Below, in pieces: positions 25,780 to 33,783 of a stretch of 64,000 nucleotides of DNA (position 1 is its first letter; each line of letters begins with the position of its first letter). The DNA is from Bacteroidota bacterium (GTDB lineage: Bacteria; Bacteroidota; Bacteroidia; B-17B0; Aurantibacillaceae), in the NCBI GenBank assembly GCA_017303905.1, contig JAFLBH010000001.1, positions 1,589,809-1,653,808 of the forward strand. Reading direction: 5' to 3'. The notes below the pieces were generated by a model, which did no database searches, was not told the origin of the DNA, and worked only from the letters and a program-made list of their open reading frames with translations. The position numbers were made by a program, and so were the translations under genes.

Positions 25780-25818
25780 CATTTTTTATTTAATAAACTC
25801 AAGGTACAGAAATAAAAA

Positions 25819-25842
25819 AGTCCGGGTGTTTAGTCCGGACTT
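25819..25842 (-). terminator. Rho-independent terminator of the Nif3-like/zinc-ribbon operon
   Basis: 8-base stem AAGTCCGG / CCGGACTT with an 8-base loop. Read on the minus strand it is followed by TTTTTTA. It sits 20 bases after the zinc-ribbon gene stop. Confidence 0.8.
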
Positions 25843-25861
25843 CATTATAATTATTTAAATT

Positions 25862-26626
25862 TTATTGTTGTTCATCAGGAATGATAGTTCCATCAACAAG
25901 AATACGGCCGCAATGTTCGCAAACGATAATTTTCTTGTTAGTGCGAATGTCTAACTGACGCTGAGGCGGGATTTTGTTGTAGCAACCACCACAAGCATCA
26001 CGATCAACAGTAACAACTGCTAAGCCGTTACGTGTGTTAGAACGGATACGCTTATAGGCATTGAATAAACGCTCTTCAATTTTAGATGAAGCGCTTTCTG
26101 ATTCAACTAATAAATCTTTTTCTTCTTTTTCAGTTTCAGCGATGATTTCATCAAGTTCGCTTTTCTTCACTTTTAAATCTTTTGAACGCTCTTCGAATTC
26201 AACTTTAGATTTTTCTAATAAATCTTGTTTTAAAGTGATAGCAGCTTTCGCTTCCTTCATACGCTTTTCAGCCAATTGAATTTCCAAATTTTGGAATTCG
26301 ATTTCTTTAGAGATCGCATCGTATTCGCGATTGTTACGAACTTTATTTTGCTGAGCTTCGTACTTCTTAATATTAGCCTGAAAATCTTTAATCGCTTGTT
26401 TTTTCTCGTTAATTTGATTTTCAAGTTCCTGAACTTCTTCAGTTACGTTATTTAAACGTGTTTCTAAGCCGGCAACGATATCTTCTAAATCACTCACCTC
26501 TAATGGTAACTCACCGCGAACGGTACGTAAACGATCGATTTTTGAATCGATTAATTGTAATTCGTAAAGTGAACGTAATTTGCCTTCTACAGAAGCGTCA
26601 ATCTTTTCTTTAATTTTTGCGCACAT
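25862..26626 (-). CDS. Coiled-coil protein with C4 zinc ribbon (CdsZ/DUF164 type)
   Basis: 254 residues. Residues ~15-190 are nearly continuous charged coiled coil, and the C-terminus holds a zinc ribbon with Cys212, Cys215, Cys236 and Cys239 (ACGGC and VCEHCGR). This is the family often annotated as 'C4-type zinc ribbon domain-containing protein', which commonly sits beside a Nif3-like gene; that is the arrangement here (gap 2 bases). A role in protein or RNA binding is suggested in the family but not settled. Confidence 0.88.
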   Translation of the reverse strand: MCAKIKEKIDASVEGKLRSLYELQLIDSKIDRLRTVRGELPLEVSDLEDIVAGLETRLNNVTEEVQELENQINEKKQAIKDFQANIKKYEAQQNKVRNNREYDAISKEIEFQNLEIQLAEKRMKEAKAAITLKQDLLEKSKVEFEERSKDLKVKKSELDEIIAETEKEEKDLLVESESASSKIEERLFNAYKRIRSNTRNGLAVVTVDRDACGGCYNKIPPQRQLDIRTNKKIIVCEHCGRILVDGTIIPDEQQ

Positions 26627-26628
26627 AG

Positions 26629-27723
26629 TTAAAAATAATTTACCGGGTTGGTATTAACTTTCGATAAATAGGTTGCAAATGTAGTAAATTTTTTCTGAAT
26701 AAGTTCATAAAAAATCTCGGGTGTAAACTGCTCATTTTCAAAGTGTCCGGTATCTACAATTAAAATGTTGCTTTCAGCGTCAAAAAACTCATGGTATTTA
26801 ATGTCTCCGCTTATATAAGCATCTGATCCTGAATTTATTGCGTTTTTGATTAAAAAACTGCCGCTTCCTCCGCAAAAGGCTACTTTTTTTACCGGCTTGT
26901 TTAACAAAGAGGTATGTTTAACAATCGGGCAACTGAAAGCCGATTTTACCCGCTTTAAAAACTCGGTTTCGGATAGGGCTGTTTCAAACTCGCCTGTCAT
27001 GCCGCTGCCAATATTTTGGTAAGTATTATCCAATGGATAGACATCAAAAGCTACTTCTTCATAGGGATGCGAAGAGAGAAGATTTTTTAGTAATTCCGCC
27101 TCCTTGTAGCCTTCAAAAATCACTTCAATGCGCACTTCATTTTCTTTGGATAACTCACCTTTTTTCCCAATAAAGGGGTTGGAGTTTTCATTCCCTCTAA
27201 AGGTGCCAGTGCCTTCAGTATTAAAGCTGCAGCTGTCATAATTACCAATGTTTCCTGCACCGGCATCAAACAAACTTTCACGAACCAAATCAGCGTGAGT
27301 AGCCGGAACGTAAGTCACTAATTTCTTTAATAAACCTTTTTTGGGTGCTAATATTTTGAGATTGATTAATCCGAGTTTAGAGGCAATTTTAGCATTCACG
27401 CCATGCTTTACATTATCAAGATTAGTATGCGCCGCGTAAATGGAAATATTGTTTTGAATGGCTTTGATAACGGTACGCTCCACATAATTACTGCCGGTCA
27501 GTTTTTTTAGTCCGCCAAAAATTATGGGATGATGCGCGATGATTAAATTACATTTTAGCTGAATGGCTTCTTCGATGACATTTTCTGTACAGTCGAGACT
27601 CAATAAAACGCCTGTTATTTCAGTATCGGAATTTCCTACCAATAATCCGCAATTATCATAACTCTCCTGATAGATGCGGGGAGCAAATTTTTCGAGTTCG
27701 GATGTAAGTTCTTTAATCTTCAT
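26629..27723 (-). CDS. Nif3-like dinuclear metal centre hexameric protein
   Basis: 364 residues from ATG 27723; a TTG two codons upstream is less likely. Metal ligands visible: His64-His65 in IIAHHPIIFGG, Asp103 in HTNLDNVKHG, and the C-terminal DTGHFENE. It is ~110 residues longer than E. coli YbgI because of the PII/CutA-like insert (about 130-235) usual in this branch. Proposed family roles include a GTP cyclohydrolase I-type 2 or metal-chaperone function; none is proven. First gene of an operon with the zinc-ribbon protein. Confidence 0.9.
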   Translation of the reverse strand: MKIKELTSELEKFAPRIYQESYDNCGLLVGNSDTEITGVLLSLDCTENVIEEAIQLKCNLIIAHHPIIFGGLKKLTGSNYVERTVIKAIQNNISIYAAHTNLDNVKHGVNAKIASKLGLINLKILAPKKGLLKKLVTYVPATHADLVRESLFDAGAGNIGNYDSCSFNTEGTGTFRGNENSNPFIGKKGELSKENEVRIEVIFEGYKEAELLKNLLSSHPYEEVAFDVYPLDNTYQNIGSGMTGEFETALSETEFLKRVKSAFSCPIVKHTSLLNKPVKKVAFCGGSGSFLIKNAINSGSDAYISGDIKYHEFFDAESNILIVDTGHFENEQFTPEIFYELIQKKFTTFATYLSKVNTNPVNYF

Positions 27724-27737
27724 AAGCAAATGAACAA

Positions 27738-27765
27738 AAAACGGGTTGAATATTCAACCCGTTTT
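27738..27765 (-). terminator. Terminator hairpin after the 205-aa exported protein gene
   Basis: A perfect 28-base palindrome (arms AAAACGGGTTGAA / TTCAACCCGTTTT) lies 25 bases after the stop at 27791 and just before the Nif3-like start. The T-run on the minus strand is TTTT then TTTGTTCA. Because the palindrome is symmetric it could stop transcription from either side. Confidence 0.75.
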
Positions 27766-27790
27766 GTAAATAGTTTCATAATTTTCTTAA

Positions 27791-28408
27791 TTACCACTTC
27801 TTGTATTCGGCCCCTGTTTTTTTGATAATTGCTTTAATGGCACCGGCCCAATAATTGCGCATTCCAATTCCCACAGCTTTACCTTCCACTTTATTTACCA
27901 GAAGCACCTTTTTCGTAGCAATATCAAAGAAAGTAACATAAACGCTTGCCATTTGTGTGCCTTTATCAAAATTTTCAACGATGAAAGAAAAACCAACCCC
28001 TTCCTTTTTGGTTTTAGAGTTGTACTTCTTTACCATAGCATCTATTTCCTTTGCTTCTAGTTTACCCGGATTAATATCCATGCATTTATTTGGGTCGATT
28101 TTAGAATTTAATTCATTAACACTCGCAATGTCGAGGTATACACTTTCCTTATTGAGATTTTTTCTGAAATCGAAGTTTTGTGGTTCTGCAACAATTAATG
28201 AATTCCAACCCGGAATCCATTTGTTTTTCATGTCAGTTCCATTGGCAGGCATGGCACCCATTCCCTGATCAAACTGTCCGACAAAAGTGGCTTTGGTAAA
28301 ATCCAAACCAAACCAAACTAATTCGGTACTGGAAAAGATTTTTTCTTTGTCTTGCGCATTTGTACTAAAACCTGCAAGTAATAAAATTGCTGCTATAATT
28401 TTTTTCAT
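27791..28408 (-). CDS. Exported protein of unknown function
   Basis: 205 residues from ATG 28408, where the signal peptide begins (MKKIIAAILLLAGFSTNAQ); the frame is open seven codons further. After cleavage it begins with KEKIFSSTELVWFGLDFTKA. The middle is basic and the end (SVYVTFFDIATKKVLLVNKVEGKAVG split over strands) looks like a beta sheet. It may resemble small periplasmic lipid- or metal-binding proteins, but I do not recognise a family. Stand-alone gene with its own promoter-like motif and terminator. Confidence 0.65.
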   Translation of the reverse strand: MKKIIAAILLLAGFSTNAQDKEKIFSSTELVWFGLDFTKATFVGQFDQGMGAMPANGTDMKNKWIPGWNSLIVAEPQNFDFRKNLNKESVYLDIASVNELNSKIDPNKCMDINPGKLEAKEIDAMVKKYNSKTKKEGVGFSFIVENFDKGTQMASVYVTFFDIATKKVLLVNKVEGKAVGIGMRNYWAGAIKAIIKKTGAEYKKW

Positions 28409-28426
28409 TGTAATAGATTTATAATT

Positions 28427-28434
28427 CAAAATTA
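28427..28434 (-). promoter_or_regulatory. Candidate -7 promoter element (TAATTTTG on minus strand)
   Basis: Fits TAnnTTTG, 18 bases upstream of the exported-protein ATG at 28408. Confidence 0.35.
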
Positions 28435-28538
28435 TTTAAAAGGTAGTCATCTGCAAAACTTTCATTGCTAATAAAAATCACAAATAATTTAAAATTAATG
28501 TTTGATAATCTGAAAAAAATCAGTCATATTTAAAAAGT

Positions 28539-29636
28539 TTGAAAGATCTCAGTAAAATACCTTTTTTGCCGCTGGCATGGATTTTTAGATTCATCACCGG
28601 ATTGCGCAATGCATTTTACGATTGGGGCTTTTTAAAAAGTTATTCGCCTCAAAAACACACCATTTGTGTAGGAAATCTTTCTGTTGGCGGCAGCGGAAAA
28701 ACCCCGATGGTGAATTATTTGGTTACCTTATTAAAAGATGAATTTAAACTCGCCACATTAAGTAGAGGATACAAGCGTAAAACGACCGGATTTGTTGAAG
28801 CAACTTCAAATAGTACCAGTCGCGAAATTGGTGATGAGCCACTTTTGTACAAAAGCAAATTCCCGTTTTTAAATGTATTTGTAGAGGGAAACCGAGTGAA
28901 AGGTGTAAAGAAAATTACGGCGCTCTATCCCGATACACAAGCGATTTTATTGGATGATGCATTTCAGCATCGCGCCATTAAATGCGGATTAAACATCGTG
29001 CTGAGTGAATACGATCATTTGTATTTTAATGATTACTTAATGCCTGCCGGTCGTTTACGTGAAAGTATTTCAGGTATGAAGCGAGCAGATGTTATTGTGA
29101 TTACGAAAACGCACGAGAAAGCTACAGCTGTTGATATGCGCAATATCTTGAAAGACATAAAACCACTGGCGCATCAGCAAGTTTTCTTTAGTTACCTTAA
29201 GTATGGTGAGCTTTATTCCATCAGTAATGCCAATGAAATCATCAGTACATTAAATGATTTATTCCGATTCAAATTAATTGTGTTTGCAGGAATAGCCAAT
29301 CCGCAACCAATGCTTACCTATTTGAAAGAATACTCAGCGGGGATTAGTCACTTGCCGTTTACCGATCATCACGATTATTCTCAACAGGATTTAAATAACA
29401 TTCAGAAATATTATGATTCTTTTGAAGGGGGAAATAAAATTCTTGTAACTACTGAAAAAGATTTAATGCGATTAAAAGAGCCCGATTTGTGGCCAATTGC
29501 CGAAAGAATGAATATTTTTGTACTTCCGGTTGAAGTTACATTTAAGGACAAGGCGGAAGAGTTTAATAATACCATTTTAAAATATGTTAGAGCAAATAGA
29601 ATTTACCACGAAAAGTATTCACCAGAAAACCAATAA
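28539..29636 (+). CDS. lpxK: Tetraacyldisaccharide 4'-kinase (lipid A biosynthesis)
   Basis: 365 residues from a TTG start. LpxK phosphorylates the 4' position of the tetraacyldisaccharide lipid A precursor at the inner membrane. The N-terminal membrane-associated helix (FLPLAWIFRFITG) precedes the Walker A loop VGGSGKTP (49-56). LSRGYKRKT, DEPLLYK and LLDDAFQHR are family motifs, the last carrying the Walker B/catalytic Asp region. Its 3' end overlaps the next gene by 53 bases in a different frame, so translation is likely coupled. Confidence 0.93.
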   Translation: MKDLSKIPFLPLAWIFRFITGLRNAFYDWGFLKSYSPQKHTICVGNLSVGGSGKTPMVNYLVTLLKDEFKLATLSRGYKRKTTGFVEATSNSTSREIGDEPLLYKSKFPFLNVFVEGNRVKGVKKITALYPDTQAILLDDAFQHRAIKCGLNIVLSEYDHLYFNDYLMPAGRLRESISGMKRADVIVITKTHEKATAVDMRNILKDIKPLAHQQVFFSYLKYGELYSISNANEIISTLNDLFRFKLIVFAGIANPQPMLTYLKEYSAGISHLPFTDHHDYSQQDLNNIQKYYDSFEGGNKILVTTEKDLMRLKEPDLWPIAERMNIFVLPVEVTFKDKAEEFNNTILKYVRANRIYHEKYSPENQ

Positions 29637-30399
29637 TTTTTCTCCTGAAGTAGGAATTATTTTAGGCACGGGATTGGGTGGATTAGTAAAAGAAATAACT
29701 GTTGAGCATGTGTTGCCTTATGAAGATATTCCAAATTTCCCTGTATCTACAGTTGAAGGACATAGCGGTAAATTAATTTTCGGAAGTATTGGCGGAAAAA
29801 AAGTAATGGCAATGCAAGGTCGTTTCCATTATTATGAAGGTTACGACATGAAACAGATTACGTTTCCTATTCGTGTCATGAAAGCTTTGGGTATTAAAAC
29901 ACTTTGTGTAAGTAATGCAAGCGGTGGCATGAACCCGAAATTTGCGGTTGGAGAAATCATGATTATTAATGATCATATCAATCTGTTTCCGGATAATCCA
30001 TTAATCGGAAAAAATCTCAATCAGTTAGGTCCTCGCTTTTTAGACATGAGCGATGCTTACAACAAAAAGTACATCGAACTTGCGCTTAACATCGCGAAAG
30101 AAAATAATATTAAAGTAAGTACAGGTGTGTATGCGGGTTTAACCGGACCATGCTTCGAAACACCTGCTGAGTATCGTTACTTATGGCGTATTGGTGCTGA
30201 TGCGGTTGGTATGAGTACCGTACCTGAAGTAATAGTAGCTCGTCATAGCGGCATCAATGTTTTTGGTATAAGTATTATAACCGACTTAGGCGTTGAGGGT
30301 AGGGTGGAGAACGTTAGTCATGAAGAGGTACTTCAAGTAGCAAATGCGCAGGAGCCAAAAATGACTTTTATTGTAAAGGAATTAATTACCCGCATTTAA
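29584..30399 (+). CDS. punA: Purine nucleoside phosphorylase
   Basis: 271 residues. High-molecular-specificity type (PNP/MTAP family) that splits guanosine or inosine with phosphate for purine salvage. Motifs: ILGTGLGGL phosphate loop (near residue 27), EGHSGKLIFG, MQGRFHYYEGY, SNASGGMN, CFETPAEYR and VGMSTVPEVI. The ATG lies inside the lpxK 3' end, and the product is full length from there. The stop is 18 bases into a convergent membrane-protein gene. Confidence 0.94.
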   Translation: MLEQIEFTTKSIHQKTNNFSPEVGIILGTGLGGLVKEITVEHVLPYEDIPNFPVSTVEGHSGKLIFGSIGGKKVMAMQGRFHYYEGYDMKQITFPIRVMKALGIKTLCVSNASGGMNPKFAVGEIMIINDHINLFPDNPLIGKNLNQLGPRFLDMSDAYNKKYIELALNIAKENNIKVSTGVYAGLTGPCFETPAEYRYLWRIGADAVGMSTVPEVIVARHSGINVFGISIITDLGVEGRVENVSHEEVLQVANAQEPKMTFIVKELITRI

Positions 30400-30714
30400 A
30401 CGAGCTTGCTTGTAGTAGAATATTGCTACGGACAGCATCCCTAATCCGAAAGGAATTCCGGCATACATTTTATATTCGATAAAGTCGAAGAACTCGGCAC
30501 ACATCCAAAATGAGTTAGCGGCAATCCAAAAACAGATGGCAAGATTGATGTAAAACTCTACCATCTTAATTGATTTTATTAAAATATAGATGGCCATTGC
30601 TACAGTAGGCAAAACCATAGCAACTCCCAGCCAACGCCATTCCAACATCCAACATGTGTCTTTAATCAGCCAAAGCGGAATGTGCATATTTTCCCATTTA
30701 CGGAGGTCGAACAT
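30382..30714 (-). CDS. Small polytopic membrane protein of unknown function
   Basis: 110 residues. Probably three membrane segments (about 28-46, 53-72 and 85-102), with W-rich sequence at the N-terminus (WLIKDTCWMLEWRWLG). The frame overlaps the purine phosphorylase end by 18 bases, convergent. I recognise no family. Composition and the clean ATG favour a real gene. Confidence 0.6.
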   Translation of the reverse strand: MFDLRKWENMHIPLWLIKDTCWMLEWRWLGVAMVLPTVAMAIYILIKSIKMVEFYINLAICFWIAANSFWMCAEFFDFIEYKMYAGIPFGLGMLSVAIFYYKQARLNAGN

Positions 30715-30793
30715 AACACTACAAATGAATAAATTTTTTTAGTTTTATAAAAGCTAAATTAAACTTTGACGTTTTTTAAGCGTCTAATCGTAA

Positions 30794-31342
30794 GTGAAGC
30801 ACTTATCTGATGAGGAAATATTAAAGATGTATGGGGAGGAATCTTCCCGGAACATGGCTTTACATCATCTGATTGAGAAGTATCAGCAAAAAATATACTG
30901 GCAAATACGAAAAATTGTAATCGATCATGATGATGCTGACGATGTGATGCAGAATACGTTTATAAAAGTGTGGAAGGGGCTAGAGAATTTTAAAGAAGAA
31001 TCTCAATTATTTACCTGGTTATATCGTATTGCCACGAATGAATCCCTTACTTTTTTACGTCAGAAGCAAAAAAGAAACACCGTTTCTTTAGAACCAATTG
31101 AGTATCAGTTAAGCCAAACCTTGGAATCTGATGAGTATTTTAAAGGAGACGCCATCCAGCTAAAATTACAGCAAGCAATATTGTCGTTGCCTGAAAAACA
31201 GCGAGTTGTGTTTAATATGAGGTATTATGATGAAATGCCCTATGAACAAATGTCGGAGGTATTGGAAACATCGGTTGGTGCTTTAAAGGCCTCTTACCAT
31301 CATGCCGCAAAAAAAATTGAAGAATATTTACTGAACCATTAA
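30794..31342 (+). CDS. ECF-type RNA polymerase sigma factor
   Basis: 182 residues from a GTG start. Sigma region 2 (YQQKIYWQIRKIV to VMQNTFIKVWKGLENF) and region 4 (LSLPEKQRVVFNMRYYDEM, VGALKASYHHAAKKIEEY) are both present with the usual short linker, so this is a complete ECF sigma factor. It heads a four-gene plus-strand run including a membrane anti-sigma candidate and a periplasmic helical protein, as in envelope-responsive ECF systems. An autoregulated promoter is expected but I could not define one. Confidence 0.93.
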   Translation: MKHLSDEEILKMYGEESSRNMALHHLIEKYQQKIYWQIRKIVIDHDDADDVMQNTFIKVWKGLENFKEESQLFTWLYRIATNESLTFLRQKQKRNTVSLEPIEYQLSQTLESDEYFKGDAIQLKLQQAILSLPEKQRVVFNMRYYDEMPYEQMSEVLETSVGALKASYHHAAKKIEEYLLNH

Positions 31343-31374
31343 ACCTAAAAGGAATATTAGCGTCAAAGCCATAA

Positions 31375-32163
31375 ATGAACCCGAACGAAGAAAATAATAA
31401 GTCAAATAAAGAGAATAATCCTTTCTCGGTACCCGGCGATTATTTTAGCTCATTTTCGCAAAAAATGATGCATAAAATCGAACTGGCTGATGAGTTGAAG
31501 GAGTTCAAATTGTTGTCTTCGATAAGCAAGGAGTTGCCTTTCGTAACCCCTTCGGGCTATTTTGAATCCAAATCAGAATTAGCGCAATACCCGTCATTAA
31601 GCGCTTTGCGTAATAAGTCTGTTTTTGTAGTGCCTGAAAATTATTTTGAGGATGCAGCTGTACGTTTAAAAGAGAAAGTAATGCTTGCCGAAGAAATGAG
31701 TGTTTATCCAACGCTTGCTTCTATAGATAAGCAAAATGTGTTCGAAGTTCCTGCAGGTTATTTTGAAAATTTCTCACATAAAGTACGCGCAACAATTACT
31801 GATGAAAATAATGAGCAAGATGTATTTACAAAAGTATTGCATATTGTATTCAGTAAGAAAACAGCCTATGCGATTGCGGCCATGCTTGTGATTAGTTTAG
31901 GCATCTATGTTTTTAATTTAGATAACGGCACGGTTAGTACAGATTGTAACACGGTAGCTTGTTTGGATAAAAACGATATAATTAAAACAAATCAATTAAA
32001 CAGTTTTGAAGAAGAAGCTCTAATCGAAGCTGTAAATACCGATGATTTGCAGAAGAATTTAAATAAAGTACTTGAACAAAATGCAACAACTTCAGAAGAT
32101 GAAAATACCGAAAGCTATATTCTGGAGAATGTTGACGTAAATGATATAACAGATGAAATTTAA
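31375..32163 (+). CDS. Probable anti-sigma factor: single-pass membrane protein with four FxVPxxYF repeats
   Basis: 262 residues. The N-terminal cytoplasmic part holds four copies of a short motif: PFSVPGDYF (16-24), PFVTPSGYF (55-63), VFVVPENYF (83-91) and VFEVPAGYF (122-130), spaced 39, 28 and 39 residues, with helical linkers containing L-x-S-I/L-x-K. One membrane segment lies at about 164-181, and the C-terminal ~80 residues are acidic and extracytoplasmic. No zinc-binding HxxxCxxC anti-sigma motif is present. Position directly after the sigma gene (gap 32) makes an anti-sigma role likely; how it holds sigma is unknown. Confidence 0.65.
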   Translation: MNPNEENNKSNKENNPFSVPGDYFSSFSQKMMHKIELADELKEFKLLSSISKELPFVTPSGYFESKSELAQYPSLSALRNKSVFVVPENYFEDAAVRLKEKVMLAEEMSVYPTLASIDKQNVFEVPAGYFENFSHKVRATITDENNEQDVFTKVLHIVFSKKTAYAIAAMLVISLGIYVFNLDNGTVSTDCNTVACLDKNDIIKTNQLNSFEEEALIEAVNTDDLQKNLNKVLEQNATTSEDENTESYILENVDVNDITDEI

Positions 32164-32587
32164 TTTGAAATACATATTTGTTATACTTCTATTAGCTTTT
32201 GGCTTGCCGGTTTTAGCACAGCCCGGCAAACAAGATAAAGTAGAGGCACTGAAGGTTTCTTTTATAACACAAAAGGTAAACTTAACAACGCAAGAAGCGC
32301 AAAGCTTTTGGCCGGTGTATAATGAGTATACCGACAAAATAAAATTTGCCCGTCGTAATTTCCGCCGCGCCTATAATGATGTGCCGGATTTTAAAACGGA
32401 TGCGGAAGCAGAAAGTTATTTGAATGCCGAATTGAAACTGAAACAAACCGAATTAGATTTACATAAGGAATACTTCGAAAAGTTTAAAAAATTAATTGGC
32501 CCTAAAAAAACCGGATTACTCCGAAAGGCGGAAGAAGAGTTTAAAAAGGAAATTATAAAAACCATTAAGGGAAATAGCGGCGACTAG
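32153..32587 (+). CDS. Periplasmic helical 'sensor of ECF sigma' (CpxP/Spy-like) protein
   Basis: 144 residues. Signal peptide ends LPVLAQ. The mature part is almost all helix (VNLTTQEAQSFWPVYNEYTDKI; LYDLHKEYFEKFKKLIGPKKTGLL in part), like the Spy/CpxP-type periplasmic chaperone or sensor proteins found beside ECF sigma genes in Bacteroidota. It overlaps the anti-sigma gene by 11 bases, so the two are coupled. It could signal misfolded or outer-membrane stress to the anti-sigma protein (inference). Confidence 0.72.
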   Translation: MKFNLKYIFVILLLAFGLPVLAQPGKQDKVEALKVSFITQKVNLTTQEAQSFWPVYNEYTDKIKFARRNFRRAYNDVPDFKTDAEAESYLNAELKLKQTELDLHKEYFEKFKKLIGPKKTGLLRKAEEEFKKEIIKTIKGNSGD

Positions 32588-32589
32588 CT

Positions 32590-33783
32590 ATGAAAAAGCA
32601 GCAGATACAGCATACGCACTGGATGATGTTGTTTGTCTTAATGGCATTCAACTTTTCTTGTTTTTCACAAAGTACAAAAGCAACTAAAAAGAGGAGGGAA
32701 CCGCGTCATTTTTTTAATACAACCGGCATCATGGATTATTACAATAAGCCGGAAGTTGATTTAAATCTCAAGGATTCTAACAAGGTAAGTAAGCATTTAA
32801 AATCGTACGGTATCACACAAACTTGTTTGAATTTTTACGCGCCTGTTGCTACCGCTAATTGGTATAACAAAGACAGTAGCGTGAATTCCAATTTTCATTT
32901 ATTATTGGCAGGTACCGCGTATTATCTGCAACCAAAATTTAAAGGCATTTCACAACATACCTTAGCTAAATATGGTTTTGGTTTGCGAATGATTTATAAT
33001 ACAGGTAAGCGTTCTATTTTCTTTGTTGAAAGTACGCCTTTCATAACGCAGGATATTACAAAAGGAGCGCAAAGTGAAGCAACGTATCGCATGGCCGGAA
33101 CCTTGCTTTGGAGTTATTCTCCATCCAAACATTTTAATTTACGATTGGGTGCTACCAAATCATTTTTATATGGTAATAAATTTTGGTTGCCATTCGTAGG
33201 ATTAAGATTCGGACAAATTGATAAATTTAATTTTAGCGTACAGTTCCCACGCAATGCAAGTATAAATATTCCTTTTAGTCAAGTGGTGCGTATGTCCATT
33301 TACACTAAACCACAAGGCGGATTGTTTAATTTTTCCAATAACGACACTATTTATAAAATAAATAATGATAAGACCATCAACTTTGGGCGTTATGAATTGT
33401 TAACGGGTGCGCGTTTGGATGTGGTTCCAACTAAATGGTTTAATTTTTATGTGGCTACCGGATTTAGCACACGTAACTATGTTGCTTTTTATTCTAACAC
33501 GCATAATAAAAATAATAAAAATGCTTTGGGCGAATTTTATTCGAACAACCCTCGCGGAACTATTTTTCTTAACCTGGGCTTGGTATTCAGAATCGGAAGA
33601 ACAAAATCATACTTGAATAATCAAAACATTTACGAGGCTATTGATATTAATGGAACAATAGATCCGGGTGAGAATAATGTAAATCCGGGCAACGGAAACA
33701 TTGTTATTCCTAATAAACGAAAAGGAAGTAATTCTTTAAAGCCAACAGAGGTTCAGGATTTAATCGACATCTACGATTTTTAG
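32590..33783 (+). CDS. Predicted outer-membrane beta-barrel protein
   Basis: 397 residues. Signal peptide (FNFSCFSQ end) then a basic segment (KATKKRREPRHFF). From ~60 on there is alternating, aromatic-rich strand sequence (GLRMIYNTGKRSIFFVE, HFNLRLGATKSFLYGNKFW) consistent with a barrel. It follows the periplasmic sensor gene by 2 bases, making it the fourth member of the ECF operon and a possible sigma-controlled target. The C-terminal ~50 residues are Asn/Gly/Pro-rich and unlikely to be membrane-embedded. It overlaps the convergent next gene by 4 bases. Confidence 0.65.
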   Translation: MKKQQIQHTHWMMLFVLMAFNFSCFSQSTKATKKRREPRHFFNTTGIMDYYNKPEVDLNLKDSNKVSKHLKSYGITQTCLNFYAPVATANWYNKDSSVNSNFHLLLAGTAYYLQPKFKGISQHTLAKYGFGLRMIYNTGKRSIFFVESTPFITQDITKGAQSEATYRMAGTLLWSYSPSKHFNLRLGATKSFLYGNKFWLPFVGLRFGQIDKFNFSVQFPRNASINIPFSQVVRMSIYTKPQGGLFNFSNNDTIYKINNDKTINFGRYELLTGARLDVVPTKWFNFYVATGFSTRNYVAFYSNTHNKNNKNALGEFYSNNPRGTIFLNLGLVFRIGRTKSYLNNQNIYEAIDINGTIDPGENNVNPGNGNIVIPNKRKGSNSLKPTEVQDLIDIYDF

